Source: Bacteroidota bacterium
GTDB taxonomy: Bacteria; Bacteroidota; Bacteroidia; JAADEI01
Assembly (NCBI GenBank): GCA_026992635.1
Contig: JALWYU010000048.1
Span: 1 to 59,643, forward strand
Reading direction: 5' to 3'
Length of the DNA: 59,643 nt
Position numbers and translations under genes: made by a program. Below the pieces are notes generated by a model. The model saw nothing but the letters and a program-made list of their open reading frames with translations, was not told where the DNA came from and did not search any database. This document shows, piece by piece, positions 1 through 9,073 of this stretch; positions within the stretch are counted from its first letter, which is position 1; every line of letters starts with the position of its first letter.

Positions 1-42
1 CCCCCAATTCTCTCAAATTTTTGGCTTTGATAAGCTGGTGGG

Positions 43-1017
43 ATGGTGGTTTGTCGTGAGGAGTTGTGGAGATTGGTTCCGTATTACAGGGTGTTGGGAG
101 GTGGTTGTCGGTTGTCGGATCTGGTAGGGATGTTTCCGGGTTTGGTGACGGGTCGGTGGACTTCGGGTGAGTGGCTTCGTTTTTTGCAGTGGCGGGATGC
201 GTATGTGTTGGGCAGGCCGGTGTATGTGGGAGGTGTGTTGATGCCGTTTGGGGATATTGCGCTGGAGGTTCCGGTGGGTGTGTTTTTTCCGCGAGTGGAG
301 ACGGAGTGGCTGGCGTTGATGTTGTGCTGGTTGGGTGAGGAGGTGGGTGTTCCGCGGTTGCTGGTGGATGGGTGTACGGGGAGTGGTGCGCTGGCATTGC
401 AGTTTCAGTACCGGTTTCGGGGTGTGGAGGTTGTGGGTGTGGATTGGTCGGAGGAGGCGGTACGTTGTGCCTGTCGGAATGCGGTACGTTTGGGATTGGG
501 TGCGGTGTTTGTTCGGGATAGGTGTCCGGGAGGTCGTAGTAGTTGGGGCTGGGTGCGCAAGAGGGGTGTTTGGTGGTTGGTGGCGAATCCCCCGTATGTT
601 TTGCCGGATGAGGTGGGTGTGGTGGGGGTTACGGTTCGCTGGTATGATCCGGTGGATGCCTGGCGTTTATCAGGTGGATTGGATCTGGTGTATAATCTGG
701 TGGAGTGGGCGGTGGTGAATGGTGCGGGTTTGTTGCTGGTGGAGTTGAGTGGTCGGATTGCAAGGCGTGTGTGGCGGGATTGTACAGGTTGGTGGGGGGG
801 AAAGGTTGGTGAGTATGTGTTTTGCATTGTGCCGGACATGCGGAATATTCCGCGGTATTTGTTGGGTATCAATGTGGGCGTGTATTGTGAGGAGGAGGTT
901 TTGGATGCGTTGTCCCGGTTTTTTAGTGGTCGGGGTGTGGTTTTTGCGAACCTTTTTGGAGAAAAAGAAGTTGTTCAGGAAAGGGAGGGAGAGGGCTGTG
1001 TGAGGCAGGGGTCGTAA
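43..1017 (+). CDS. prmC: Peptide chain release factor N5-glutamine methyltransferase (PrmC/HemK family)
   Basis: 324 aa ORF with SAM-binding region LLVDGCTGSGALALQF and catalytic VANPPYV (NPPY) motif. Confidence 0.85.
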   Translation: MVVCREELWRLVPYYRVLGGGCRLSDLVGMFPGLVTGRWTSGEWLRFLQWRDAYVLGRPVYVGGVLMPFGDIALEVPVGVFFPRVETEWLALMLCWLGEEVGVPRLLVDGCTGSGALALQFQYRFRGVEVVGVDWSEEAVRCACRNAVRLGLGAVFVRDRCPGGRSSWGWVRKRGVWWLVANPPYVLPDEVGVVGVTVRWYDPVDAWRLSGGLDLVYNLVEWAVVNGAGLLLVELSGRIARRVWRDCTGWWGGKVGEYVFCIVPDMRNIPRYLLGINVGVYCEEEVLDALSRFFSGRGVVFANLFGEKEVVQEREGEGCVRQGS

Positions 1018-1030
1018 AACGTGTAAGGTC

Positions 1031-1714
1031 ATGGAAGGTTTTTCGGGGAATCATCGGGAGAAACGGAGTGCGTCTTTTGTGAAGGAGGGAGATCGGGAGC
1101 AGGGAGCGGTTCGGGATAGTCAGGAGATTACGGAGCGTTTTGAGTACAATACGTTGCGTTCGCCGTTGCGTTATCCGCATGTGGGTCGGATATTTTTTCG
1201 GTTGGCGGAGGAAGCGGTGCGTGTAGGGGAGGATGATGAGGCACGTGCGAAGTTGTGTGCGGCGTTGATTGAGTCGGTGTTGCGTGCGCAGAATCGTCAG
1301 GGTGGTCGGATTCCGGAGGAGCGTTATCAGGAGATGTGGTCGGTGTTATTGAGTGGGCTGGGTGGGGCGTTGCGTGTTGCGCCGTGGGCGTTACCGATTC
1401 GGGGTGAGGAGAGTCAGGACGGGGAGACACCGGTGCGTATGGCGTATCCGCAGAGTGAGGAGGGCGTGGATCATGGTTTGGGGAGGATTGTGTATCGGTG
1501 GATTCGTGCGATTGAGGAGGTGGAGGATGCGGGTCGTCGTACGATTTATGCGACGGCGCTGGCGAATTTTTTGAAGTTTCAGATTCGGAAGTGGCAGGGG
1601 CGTCCCGCGAATGAGGAGACCTTAGAGGAGTACATGCGGATGTTGTCTCGGGGCACGTTGAAGCCGGATTTTCGGATACGGATTCCGAAGAGTGCTGATC
1701 GGAATCAGCGTTAG
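1031..1714 (+). CDS. DUF4290 family protein
   Basis: 227 aa ORF with FEYNTLRSPLRYPHVGRIFFRLAEEA; directly upstream of murA, the usual position of DUF4290 genes in Bacteroidota. Confidence 0.6.
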   Translation: MEGFSGNHREKRSASFVKEGDREQGAVRDSQEITERFEYNTLRSPLRYPHVGRIFFRLAEEAVRVGEDDEARAKLCAALIESVLRAQNRQGGRIPEERYQEMWSVLLSGLGGALRVAPWALPIRGEESQDGETPVRMAYPQSEEGVDHGLGRIVYRWIRAIEEVEDAGRRTIYATALANFLKFQIRKWQGRPANEETLEEYMRMLSRGTLKPDFRIRIPKSADRNQR

Positions 1715-1722
1715 GTGTGTAG

Positions 1723-3051
1723 ATGGGTACGGCGTTCGTAGTGGAAGGGGGTTATCGGTTGTCGGGGGAGATTGTTCCGCAGGGTGCGAAGAATGAGGCA
1801 TTGCAGGTTTTGTGTGGGAGTTTGTTGACGGATCGTCCTGTGGTGATTCGTCGTGTTCCGCGGATTCGGGATGTGGAGTATTTGCTGGAGGCGATGAAGG
1901 CGTTGGGTGTAGAGGTTTCGTATTTGGCACGGGATGTGGTTCGGGTTCATGCGCGGGAGGTTCATTGGGAGGGGATGCGTACGGATGCGTTTCGTCGTGC
2001 GATTCGTCGGATTCGTGGTGGCGTGATGCTTGTGGGTCCGGTTCTGGTTCGTACGGGTTGTGCGGTGTTGCCGCAGCCTGGGGGTGATCGGATTGGTCGT
2101 CGTCGTTTGGATACGCATTTGGAGGGATTGCGTCAGTTGGGTGTGGATGTGGAGTATCGGTCTGGAGAGCGGGAGTACTGGTTTCGTGTGGGTCGGTGGG
2201 CGTCGGGTGGTGTACGTGTTTGGTTTTGGGAGCCGTCGGTGACGGGCACGGCGAATGTTTTGATGGCGGCGACGGCGTGTTCGTTTCCGGTGGAGTTGTA
2301 TCATTGTGCTTGTGAGCCGTATGTTCAGCAGTTGTGTCGGTTTCTTCGGCGGTTGGGGTATCGGATAGAGGGGGTAGGGACGAATCGTTTACGGTTGGTG
2401 GGGTATGACCCGCCGTCGGGTTCGGATCCATTTTCGCATGATTTGCAGCCAGATATGATAGAGATTGGGAGTTTTATTGGTTTGGCGGCGATGACGCAGT
2501 CGGATATTCGGATTCGGGATGCGATGCCCGATCAGATTCCCAATATTTTGCGGGTGTTTGCGCGGTTGGGGATTGATTTTCGGATAGAGGGGGATACGAT
2601 TCATGTGCCGGCTCAGGAGGTATATGAGGTTCAGCCGTTTGCCGATGGGTCAATTTTGACGGTGTATGATGCGCCGTGGCCGGGATTTCCTGCGGATTTA
2701 TTGAGTGTGGTGCTGGTTACGGCGGTTCAGGCACGGGGTACAGTGTTGATTCATCAGAAGATGTTTGAGAGCCGGTTGTTTTTTGTGGATTCGCTGATAG
2801 ATATGGGTGCGCAGATTATTTTGTGCGATCCGCATCGTGCGACGGTAGTGGGGCTTGCGCGTCGTGTTGCGTTGCGCCCTGTGGAGATGTCGTCGCCGGA
2901 TATTCGTGCTGGGATTGCGATGTTGATTGCAGCCTTATCGGCGTCGGGCACGAGTATAATTCGGAATGCGCATCAGATTGATCGGGGGTATGAAGCGATA
3001 GATGTTCGGCTTCGTCGGCTGGGTGCACGGATTGAGCGGATAGAGGAATGA
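1723..3051 (+). CDS. murA: UDP-N-acetylglucosamine 1-carboxyvinyltransferase
   Basis: 442 aa; EPSP/MurA fold signatures (GAKNEALQVLCGSLLTDRPVVIRRVPRIRDV, PGGDRIGRRRLDTHLEGLRQLG). Confidence 0.92.
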   Translation: MGTAFVVEGGYRLSGEIVPQGAKNEALQVLCGSLLTDRPVVIRRVPRIRDVEYLLEAMKALGVEVSYLARDVVRVHAREVHWEGMRTDAFRRAIRRIRGGVMLVGPVLVRTGCAVLPQPGGDRIGRRRLDTHLEGLRQLGVDVEYRSGEREYWFRVGRWASGGVRVWFWEPSVTGTANVLMAATACSFPVELYHCACEPYVQQLCRFLRRLGYRIEGVGTNRLRLVGYDPPSGSDPFSHDLQPDMIEIGSFIGLAAMTQSDIRIRDAMPDQIPNILRVFARLGIDFRIEGDTIHVPAQEVYEVQPFADGSILTVYDAPWPGFPADLLSVVLVTAVQARGTVLIHQKMFESRLFFVDSLIDMGAQIILCDPHRATVVGLARRVALRPVEMSSPDIRAGIAMLIAALSASGTSIIRNAHQIDRGYEAIDVRLRRLGARIERIEE

Positions 3052-4820
3052 CGGTGTTGCAGACGGTTACTTTGGTGATTACGCTGGGTTTGATTTTGAC
3101 GCTGGCAGTTACGCGGTTTAAGCCGTTTCATGTGTTTCTGGTGGGTGTGTTGAGTTTATTGTTTACGGGGGTGTTGACGATTGAGGAGGCGACGATGGGT
3201 TTTTCCAATCGTGGTGTGATTACGTTGTTTTTGGTTTTGGCGTTTTCCCAGGTATTTCGTGGCAGTGCTTTGTTGCATCGGTTGTTGGGTCGGTTGTTTC
3301 ATGAAGGGGTTTCGTATGCGGGGTTTGTTGTTCGGTCGGGTATGGTGTTGGCGCCGATCTCAGCGGTGATGAGCAATACGTTGTTGATGGCGGTTACGCT
3401 TCCGTACATTGTGGAGTGGTCGCGCAGGAAGGGTTTGGTCCCTTCGCGGGTGTTGTTACCGTTGGCGTCGTTGATCATTGCGGGGGGGACGTTGACGTTG
3501 ATTGGGACGTCGTCGCATTTGGTGATTGCGGGTTTTGCCCGGACGCAGGATCCACCGGTGGAAATTCCGGTGTTTGCATTGTTGCCTGTGGGTGTTGTGG
3601 TTTTGGTGGTTGTGGTGGTGTACTGGTTGGTAATGGGCTGGCGGTTATTGCCGGTTCGCCGTGATCCGCGAGAGACTGTAGAGGGCAATTTTCGGCAGTA
3701 TACGGCGGAGGCACGGGTTTTACCGGATTCGCCTTTAGTAGGTCAGACGGTTGCGCGTGCGCGTCTTCGGCATTTGCGACGGCTTTTTCTGGTGGAGATT
3801 TTACGGGGTGATGAGCGGATTTATCCGGTGAAGCCGGCGGATGTGATTCAGGCGGGGGATATTCTGGTGTTTGTGGGTACGCCAGAGGCGATCTTGGAGC
3901 TGACACAGGTTCATCCGGGTTTGGAGATTGGTGGGTTGTTTGCGCGTCGTCGGTTTCCGAGTATGGATGTGGTGGAGGCGGTGATTCCCTTGAATTCTAC
4001 GTTAGCGCGTCGTCGGTTGCGGGATACGCAATTTCGTGCCCGGTTTGATGCGGCGGTGATTGCCATTCATCGGCATGGTGAGCCGTTGCGTGGAGGTCTG
4101 GGGAACATTGTGTTGCAGTCTGGGGATTTGTTGTTGTTGTTGACGGGTCCGGATTTTTGGGCGCGAGTTCGGAATGAGACGGACTTGTATGTGATTGGGA
4201 AGGTGGGTCAGCTGTATCGGTTGAAGGGTGTGCAGGACTGGTTTTTGTATGGGGTGTTTTTGGTGGCGATAGGGTTGTCGGCTTTGGGTGTGGTGTCGTT
4301 GCCTGTGGCGTTGGCAGGGGCGCTGGCGTTGCTAACGGTTTTTCGGATCCTTTCTCTGAATGATTTGCGTACGGGGATTGATTGGCCACTGGTTTTGGTG
4401 ACGGCGTTGTCGATTCCAATTGGGTATGCGTTTGTGAAGGTAGGGTTAGTGGATCGGTGGGTGTCGTGGTTGGCGAATACGGTTTCGTTGACGCCGTGGT
4501 GGTGGCTTGTGATTGTGTATGGTTTAGGTATGGTCTTGACGGAGTTGACGTTCAATGTTGGGGCGGCGGCGCTGATGGCGCCCATAGCGATTCAGGTTGC
4601 CCGGGTTTGCGGGTCGGCACCGGAGCCGTTTCTTTTGTCGGCGATGTTTTCGGTTGCGTTAAGTTTTTTGACGCCGTATGGGTATCAGGTGAATTTGATG
4701 GTGATGGGTCCGGGTGGTTACCGGTTTGTAGATTATTTGCGGGCGGGCTTTCCGCTGACTGTGATTTTCCTTTTTTTGATTCCCACTTTGCTTTACGTTC
4801 TGTATTGGAAAGGGGCGTAG
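3048..4820 (+). CDS. SLC13 family permease with central TrkA-C (RCK_C) domains, likely sulfate/anion transporter
   Basis: 590 aa; N- and C-terminal multi-TM halves flanking soluble TrkA-C-like segments; overlaps murA stop by ATGA and precedes cysC/sat. Confidence 0.8.
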   Translation: MTVLQTVTLVITLGLILTLAVTRFKPFHVFLVGVLSLLFTGVLTIEEATMGFSNRGVITLFLVLAFSQVFRGSALLHRLLGRLFHEGVSYAGFVVRSGMVLAPISAVMSNTLLMAVTLPYIVEWSRRKGLVPSRVLLPLASLIIAGGTLTLIGTSSHLVIAGFARTQDPPVEIPVFALLPVGVVVLVVVVVYWLVMGWRLLPVRRDPRETVEGNFRQYTAEARVLPDSPLVGQTVARARLRHLRRLFLVEILRGDERIYPVKPADVIQAGDILVFVGTPEAILELTQVHPGLEIGGLFARRRFPSMDVVEAVIPLNSTLARRRLRDTQFRARFDAAVIAIHRHGEPLRGGLGNIVLQSGDLLLLLTGPDFWARVRNETDLYVIGKVGQLYRLKGVQDWFLYGVFLVAIGLSALGVVSLPVALAGALALLTVFRILSLNDLRTGIDWPLVLVTALSIPIGYAFVKVGLVDRWVSWLANTVSLTPWWWLVIVYGLGMVLTELTFNVGAAALMAPIAIQVARVCGSAPEPFLLSAMFSVALSFLTPYGYQVNLMVMGPGGYRFVDYLRAGFPLTVIFLFLIPTLLYVLYWKGA

Positions 4821-4822
4821 AG

Positions 4823-5479
4823 ATGGCGGGCATGAGTCGGGAAAAACGGATTGTCATTCCGCATCGGCATCGCGTTCAGAAGAAGGATCGGATTGCGCGG
4901 TATGGTTATCGTCCTGCGATTTTGTGGTTTACGGGCTTGTCGGGTTCGGGCAAGTCCACGTTGGCGTCTCGTGTTGAGGAGGTGCTTTTTTATCAGTATG
5001 GTTGCCATACGTACATTCTGGATGGGGATAATATTCGGACGGGTTTGAATCGGGATTTGGGGTTTTCGCCGGAGGATCGTGAGGAGAACATTCGGCGGGT
5101 GGGGGAGGTGGCACGTCTTTTTGTGGATGCGGGTTTGATTGTGTTGACTGCGTTTATTTCTCCGTATCGTCGTGATCGGGATCGGGTACGTGGTTTGGTT
5201 GAGCCGGGTGAGTTTATAGAGATTTACGTGCATTGTCCGCTGGAGGTGTGTGAGCAGCGTGATGTGAAGGGTTTGTACAAGCGTGCGCGGGCTGGTGAGA
5301 TTCCCAATTTTACGGGGATTTCGGATCCGTATGAGGAGCCGTTAAATCCGGAGATTGTGGTTCACACGCACTTAGAAGATGTGGAGACGTGTACAGCTCG
5401 GATTATTCGTTATCTGGAAGAGCATGGGTATATTTCGTTGTCGGGGAAAGTGGCTTCATCTGAAAGTGGGGATTCATGA
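4823..5479 (+). CDS. cysC: Adenylylsulfate kinase
   Basis: P-loop [14 protein letters not shown] and [31 protein letters not shown]; start set at ATG 4823 rather than the longer track ORF beginning at 4382, whose N-terminus is an out-of-frame reading of the permease. Confidence 0.9.
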   Translation: MAGMSREKRIVIPHRHRVQKKDRIARYGYRPAILWFTGLSGSGKSTLASRVEEVLFYQYGCHTYILDGDNIRTGLNRDLGFSPEDREENIRRVGEVARLFVDAGLIVLTAFISPYRRDRDRVRGLVEPGEFIEIYVHCPLEVCEQRDVKGLYKRARAGEIPNFTGISDPYEEPLNPEIVVHTHLEDVETCTARIIRYLEEHGYISLSGKVASSESGDS

Positions 5480-6627
5480 ATACGCCGCATGGAGGTGAGC
5501 TGGTACAGCGGTGGGTACGTTCGCCGTCGTCGGAGGAGCTGGAGCGGTTTCGTCGGGATTTTCGGACAGTGGCTGTGTTGCATGAGCGGTTTGTGATTGA
5601 TGCGCTGGCGATTGCTCAGGGGATTTACAGTCCGTTGCGTGGTTTTTTGGGCAAGGCGGATGTAGAGCGCGTCATAGAGGAGTTTCGTTTAGCGGATGGG
5701 ACGCCTTGGGCGATTCCGATTGTCTTGCCGGTTTTGGAGCCGGAGCTGGTTCCGGAGGGTCGCGTATTGTTGACGTGGTTAGAGCAGCCGTTTGCGTGGA
5801 TGGAGGTGCGTGAGGTGTATCGTATACCTATGAAGCGGTTTGTGCAGGGTGTATTTGGCACGGATGATGTGCGTCATCCGGGTGTGGATTTCTGGACGGG
5901 TTTGACGGATTGCTGGTTTGTTGCGGGTGAGGTCAGTGTGTTTCGTTCGCCGTTGCCTTTGCCGGTGGATGCCCGGTATTTGTTGAGTCCTGTGCAGGTT
6001 CGTGAGGCGATACGTCGTCGTGGTTGGAAGCGTATTGTGGCGTTTCAGACGAGAAATCCCATACATCGTGCGCATGAATATTTGATCAAGTGTGCGCTGG
6101 AGATGATGGATGGGGTATTGATTCATCCGCTGGTGGGTGCGACGAAGCAGGATGACATTCCGGCGTCTGTCCGAATGCAGTGTTATGAGGTGTTGTTGAA
6201 GAATTATTTTCCGGAGTCCACAATGTTGCTCAGTGCGCTGTATGCGAATATGCATTATGCGGGTCCGCGTGAAGCGATTCATCACATGATTATGCGGAAG
6301 AATTTTGGGTGCACGCATATGATTATAGGTCGGGATCATGCGGGTGTGGGGAATTATTATGGACCGTATGATGCGCAGGAGCTGGCGCGTGCGTGGAGTT
6401 CGGAGTTGGGGATTGAGCCCATTTGCTTTGAGCATGCGTTTTATTGTCGGCGTTGTGGGAGTACGGCGACGCGCAAGACGTGTCCGCATCCCGAATCAGA
6501 TCATTTGCATTTAAGTGGGACGGAGTTACGTCGTCGGTTGCGTTCTGGCGAGCCGATTCCTGAGGAGTTTTCGCGAAAAGAGGTGCTTGCCATTTTGCGC
6601 AGCTGGGTTCAAAGTGCGAGTGATTGA
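5476..6627 (+). CDS. sat: Sulfate adenylyltransferase (ATP sulfurylase)
   Basis: [37 protein letters not shown], and a Cys-rich [15 protein letters not shown] segment. Confidence 0.92.
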   Translation: MNTPHGGELVQRWVRSPSSEELERFRRDFRTVAVLHERFVIDALAIAQGIYSPLRGFLGKADVERVIEEFRLADGTPWAIPIVLPVLEPELVPEGRVLLTWLEQPFAWMEVREVYRIPMKRFVQGVFGTDDVRHPGVDFWTGLTDCWFVAGEVSVFRSPLPLPVDARYLLSPVQVREAIRRRGWKRIVAFQTRNPIHRAHEYLIKCALEMMDGVLIHPLVGATKQDDIPASVRMQCYEVLLKNYFPESTMLLSALYANMHYAGPREAIHHMIMRKNFGCTHMIIGRDHAGVGNYYGPYDAQELARAWSSELGIEPICFEHAFYCRRCGSTATRKTCPHPESDHLHLSGTELRRRLRSGEPIPEEFSRKEVLAILRSWVQSASD

Positions 6628-6700
6628 TTTTTGCAGGTTGGGGATTGAAAACTTTTTCCTGGATTGAGTGCAGGGGTGGCATGGAAAAATCCTGTCTGGC

Positions 6701-7603
6701 ATGAAGAACATAGAGAAGCTGGCGGAGCTGGCGATACGTGCGGGGATTGCCGGGGGTGTGGAGGTGTTGCGTGTGTATGAGCGTCCTGCGGAGGTATGGC
6801 GTAAGCAGGACACCTCGCCTGTGACGGAGGCGGATCTTCGTTCGCATCGTGCGATTGTTGAGGTGCTGAAGGAGAGCCGGATTACGGTGATCAGTGAAGA
6901 GGGGAAGTTGTCGCCGTCTAAGCGCAGGGGGAAGAAGCGCTTTTGGCTGGTGGATCCCTTAGATGGTACGCGTGAGTTTCTGGATCGGAATGGTGAGTTT
7001 TGTGTTTTGGTGGCGTACATAGAGGAGGGTCGTCCGCAAATCGGCGTGTTGTACATTCCGATTACAGATGTGCTGTACGTAGCGGTACGTCCGCTGGATC
7101 GGGTATTTCGGATACGGGGTGCCCGGTATTTGCAGCCGCTGGTGCAGAGTTATGCGGATTGGGAAGCCAGTTCTGAGCCGTTTCGCAGGGAGGTGCGTTA
7201 TGGGGATAGTGGTTTGCAGGTTGCGGTGAGTCGTTCTCACCTGGATAAGTTGACGGCTTCGTTTGTGGAACGGCTTTCGGAGCATGTGTTGAATGTGCAT
7301 GCTTATCCGCGGGGCAGTGCGATTAAGTTTCTGGATGTGGCGCGGCATCGTGCGGATTTGTATCCGAGGATGGCGCCTACGCATATTTGGGATGTGGCGG
7401 CGGGCATGCTGTTTGTGGAGATGATGGGTGGCGTGATTGATACGCCTGCAGGTTTGGAGTTTGCGTCGGACAGGGAGCGGGAAGTGTTACCGGGGTTTAT
7501 TGCCTGGGCGAATGAAAAGGTTCGTGCGCGGGTTTTGCGTGCTCTGGGAATAGAGAGTCTGGAGGAGTTGTGGCGAGGGTATTTGCCTGAGGCACTTTCT
7601 TGA
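6701..7603 (+). CDS. cysQ: 3'(2'),5'-bisphosphate nucleotidase (inositol monophosphatase superfamily)
   Basis: ISEEGK and WLVDPLDGTREFLDRNGEF motifs and THIWDVAAG; start placed at ATG 6701 (track ORF starts at 6668). Confidence 0.85.
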   Translation: MKNIEKLAELAIRAGIAGGVEVLRVYERPAEVWRKQDTSPVTEADLRSHRAIVEVLKESRITVISEEGKLSPSKRRGKKRFWLVDPLDGTREFLDRNGEFCVLVAYIEEGRPQIGVLYIPITDVLYVAVRPLDRVFRIRGARYLQPLVQSYADWEASSEPFRREVRYGDSGLQVAVSRSHLDKLTASFVERLSEHVLNVHAYPRGSAIKFLDVARHRADLYPRMAPTHIWDVAAGMLFVEMMGGVIDTPAGLEFASDREREVLPGFIAWANEKVRARVLRALGIESLEELWRGYLPEALS

Positions 7604-7607
7604 GGTA

Positions 7608-8405
7608 GTGGGTAGAATGGGTTTGTGGTTTTGGAAGGGGGAAGCCAGTGGTAACGATTTCGTTGTGCTGGTGGATGAGGAGGTGGATGAGGAGGTGGTT
7701 CGTCGGTTGTGCGATCGGCATCGTGGGATTGGGTCTGATGGGTTGCTGGTGCTTACGCGTGGTGAGGGGGAAACTCCGGTGTTTCGTATGCGGTTTTGGA
7801 ATCCAGATGGGTCGGTTGCAACGTTTTGCGGGAATGGTGCACGGGTTGCGTTGCTGGTTGCGGGTCGGCTGGGGTGGATTTCTCCGGGGCGAGTATGCTG
7901 GTTTGAAGCGGCAGATGGCATGCATCGTGGGTGGTGGGAGCCGGCTGGTTCGGGTTGTTGGTCAGGGGGTCGTGCAGGTGTGAGTTTGCGGATTCGGACG
8001 AGTCGTCAGCTGGATTCCGAAGCGGTTTACGTACACAGTGGCACGCATCATGTTCTGGTTCGTGTTTCTCGGGGCAATGATGAGTTGTTTCGGCGGGCTG
8101 TAGCTCGTTGGCGGTGGGCACGTTCTGTAAGTCCTGAAGGGACGAACGTGAGCATATACTGGGAAGAGGGAGGGAAGGTGCATATTCGTACGTATGAAAA
8201 AGGTGTGGAAGGGGAGACGCTTTCCTGTGGGACGGCGGTGGCGGCGCTGGGCTGGTGGATCAGTGAGCAGTCATCAGGACGAACGTTTGTCGCGATTTGG
8301 ACTCGGGGTGGCGAGCTGGTCTGGCGTCCAATAGATCGGTTCCAGGGTTGGTTAGAGGGTGCTGCCCAGTTGGTTTTTCGGGGTGAGTGGATTGGTGGCG
8401 TGTGA
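7608..8405 (+). CDS. dapF: Diaminopimelate epimerase
   Basis: KGEASGNDFVVL, NPDGSVATFCGNGARV, LSCGTAVAA motifs; start could also be ATG 7617. Confidence 0.9.
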   Translation: MGRMGLWFWKGEASGNDFVVLVDEEVDEEVVRRLCDRHRGIGSDGLLVLTRGEGETPVFRMRFWNPDGSVATFCGNGARVALLVAGRLGWISPGRVCWFEAADGMHRGWWEPAGSGCWSGGRAGVSLRIRTSRQLDSEAVYVHSGTHHVLVRVSRGNDELFRRAVARWRWARSVSPEGTNVSIYWEEGGKVHIRTYEKGVEGETLSCGTAVAALGWWISEQSSGRTFVAIWTRGGELVWRPIDRFQGWLEGAAQLVFRGEWIGGV

Positions 8406-8474
8406 GGTTGTGAATACGCAAAGGGCTGGATTATCCGTTGGCAGGAATAAAAAACAGGTGCGGAAAGGTAAGGG

Positions 8475-8960
8475 ATGTTCAAGGGGAAGCGGAGAGTGGT
8501 TCACGGGGTGCTGGAGGTTGCCTTCATTCTGAGTGTGGTTGGGTTCGTGGGTACGGGGAGTGGTTGTCGTCGTACGAGTCAGTATCCGGTAGAGCCAATC
8601 ATAGATTCTGTTCATTTGTCCAGTCGGTGGGTGCGTGCCGGGAATGACACACTGCTTATTTTCATTTACGTTCGGGATGGGGACGGGGACTTGGGTCGGG
8701 CACCTACGGATACGACTCGCGACCTGTTTGTTCAGGACTTGCGAACGGGCTTTACCTATACCTACCAGATGCCAATGGTTGATCCTGTAGCGAGTTACCG
8801 GGGAGTGGAAGCGACAATCGTGGTAGAATTTGTGAACCTGCTGTTGTGTCGGCCGGGCTTTCGGGAGGATTCGACACGGTTGGAGATCTGGCTGCGTGAT
8901 CGGGCGGGACACGAGAGTAATCGGGTTCGGACGGATGTGATACGGATTGGGTGTTTGTAG
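8475..8960 (+). CDS. Putative lipoprotein of unknown function
   Basis: 161 aa; N-terminal hydrophobic segment followed by Cys (VGTGSGC); contains DGDGDLG acidic motif. Confidence 0.55.
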   Translation: MFKGKRRVVHGVLEVAFILSVVGFVGTGSGCRRTSQYPVEPIIDSVHLSSRWVRAGNDTLLIFIYVRDGDGDLGRAPTDTTRDLFVQDLRTGFTYTYQMPMVDPVASYRGVEATIVVEFVNLLLCRPGFREDSTRLEIWLRDRAGHESNRVRTDVIRIGCL

Positions 8961-9070
8961 GGGATTTGGTTGGGCTGGGGTTCGGCGCTGGTTTTCAGGG
9001 AGTTATGGCGCCCTGCAGGGCGCCATAACTCCCTGAAAACCAGCGCCGAACCCCAGCCCAACCAAATCCC
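8961..9070. repeat. Perfect 110-bp palindrome (two 55-nt arms, no loop) between convergent genes
   Basis: Paired base by base outward from the centre 9015/9016 (CTG|CAG); every pair matches out to 8961/9070; 8960 (G) and 9071 (A) do not pair. Confidence 0.97.
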
Positions 9071-9073
9071 AAC

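Noticed and set aside
1622-2431. 269-aa minus-strand ORF antisense to murA
   Set aside because: Pro/Thr/His-rich low-complexity translation; long antisense ORFs are expected where the plus strand lacks A and C; the plus strand is clearly murA.
4382-4822. N-terminal extension of cysC in the ORF track (365 aa version)
   Set aside because: That stretch is the out-of-frame reading of the SLC13 permease; cysC homology begins after ATG 4823.
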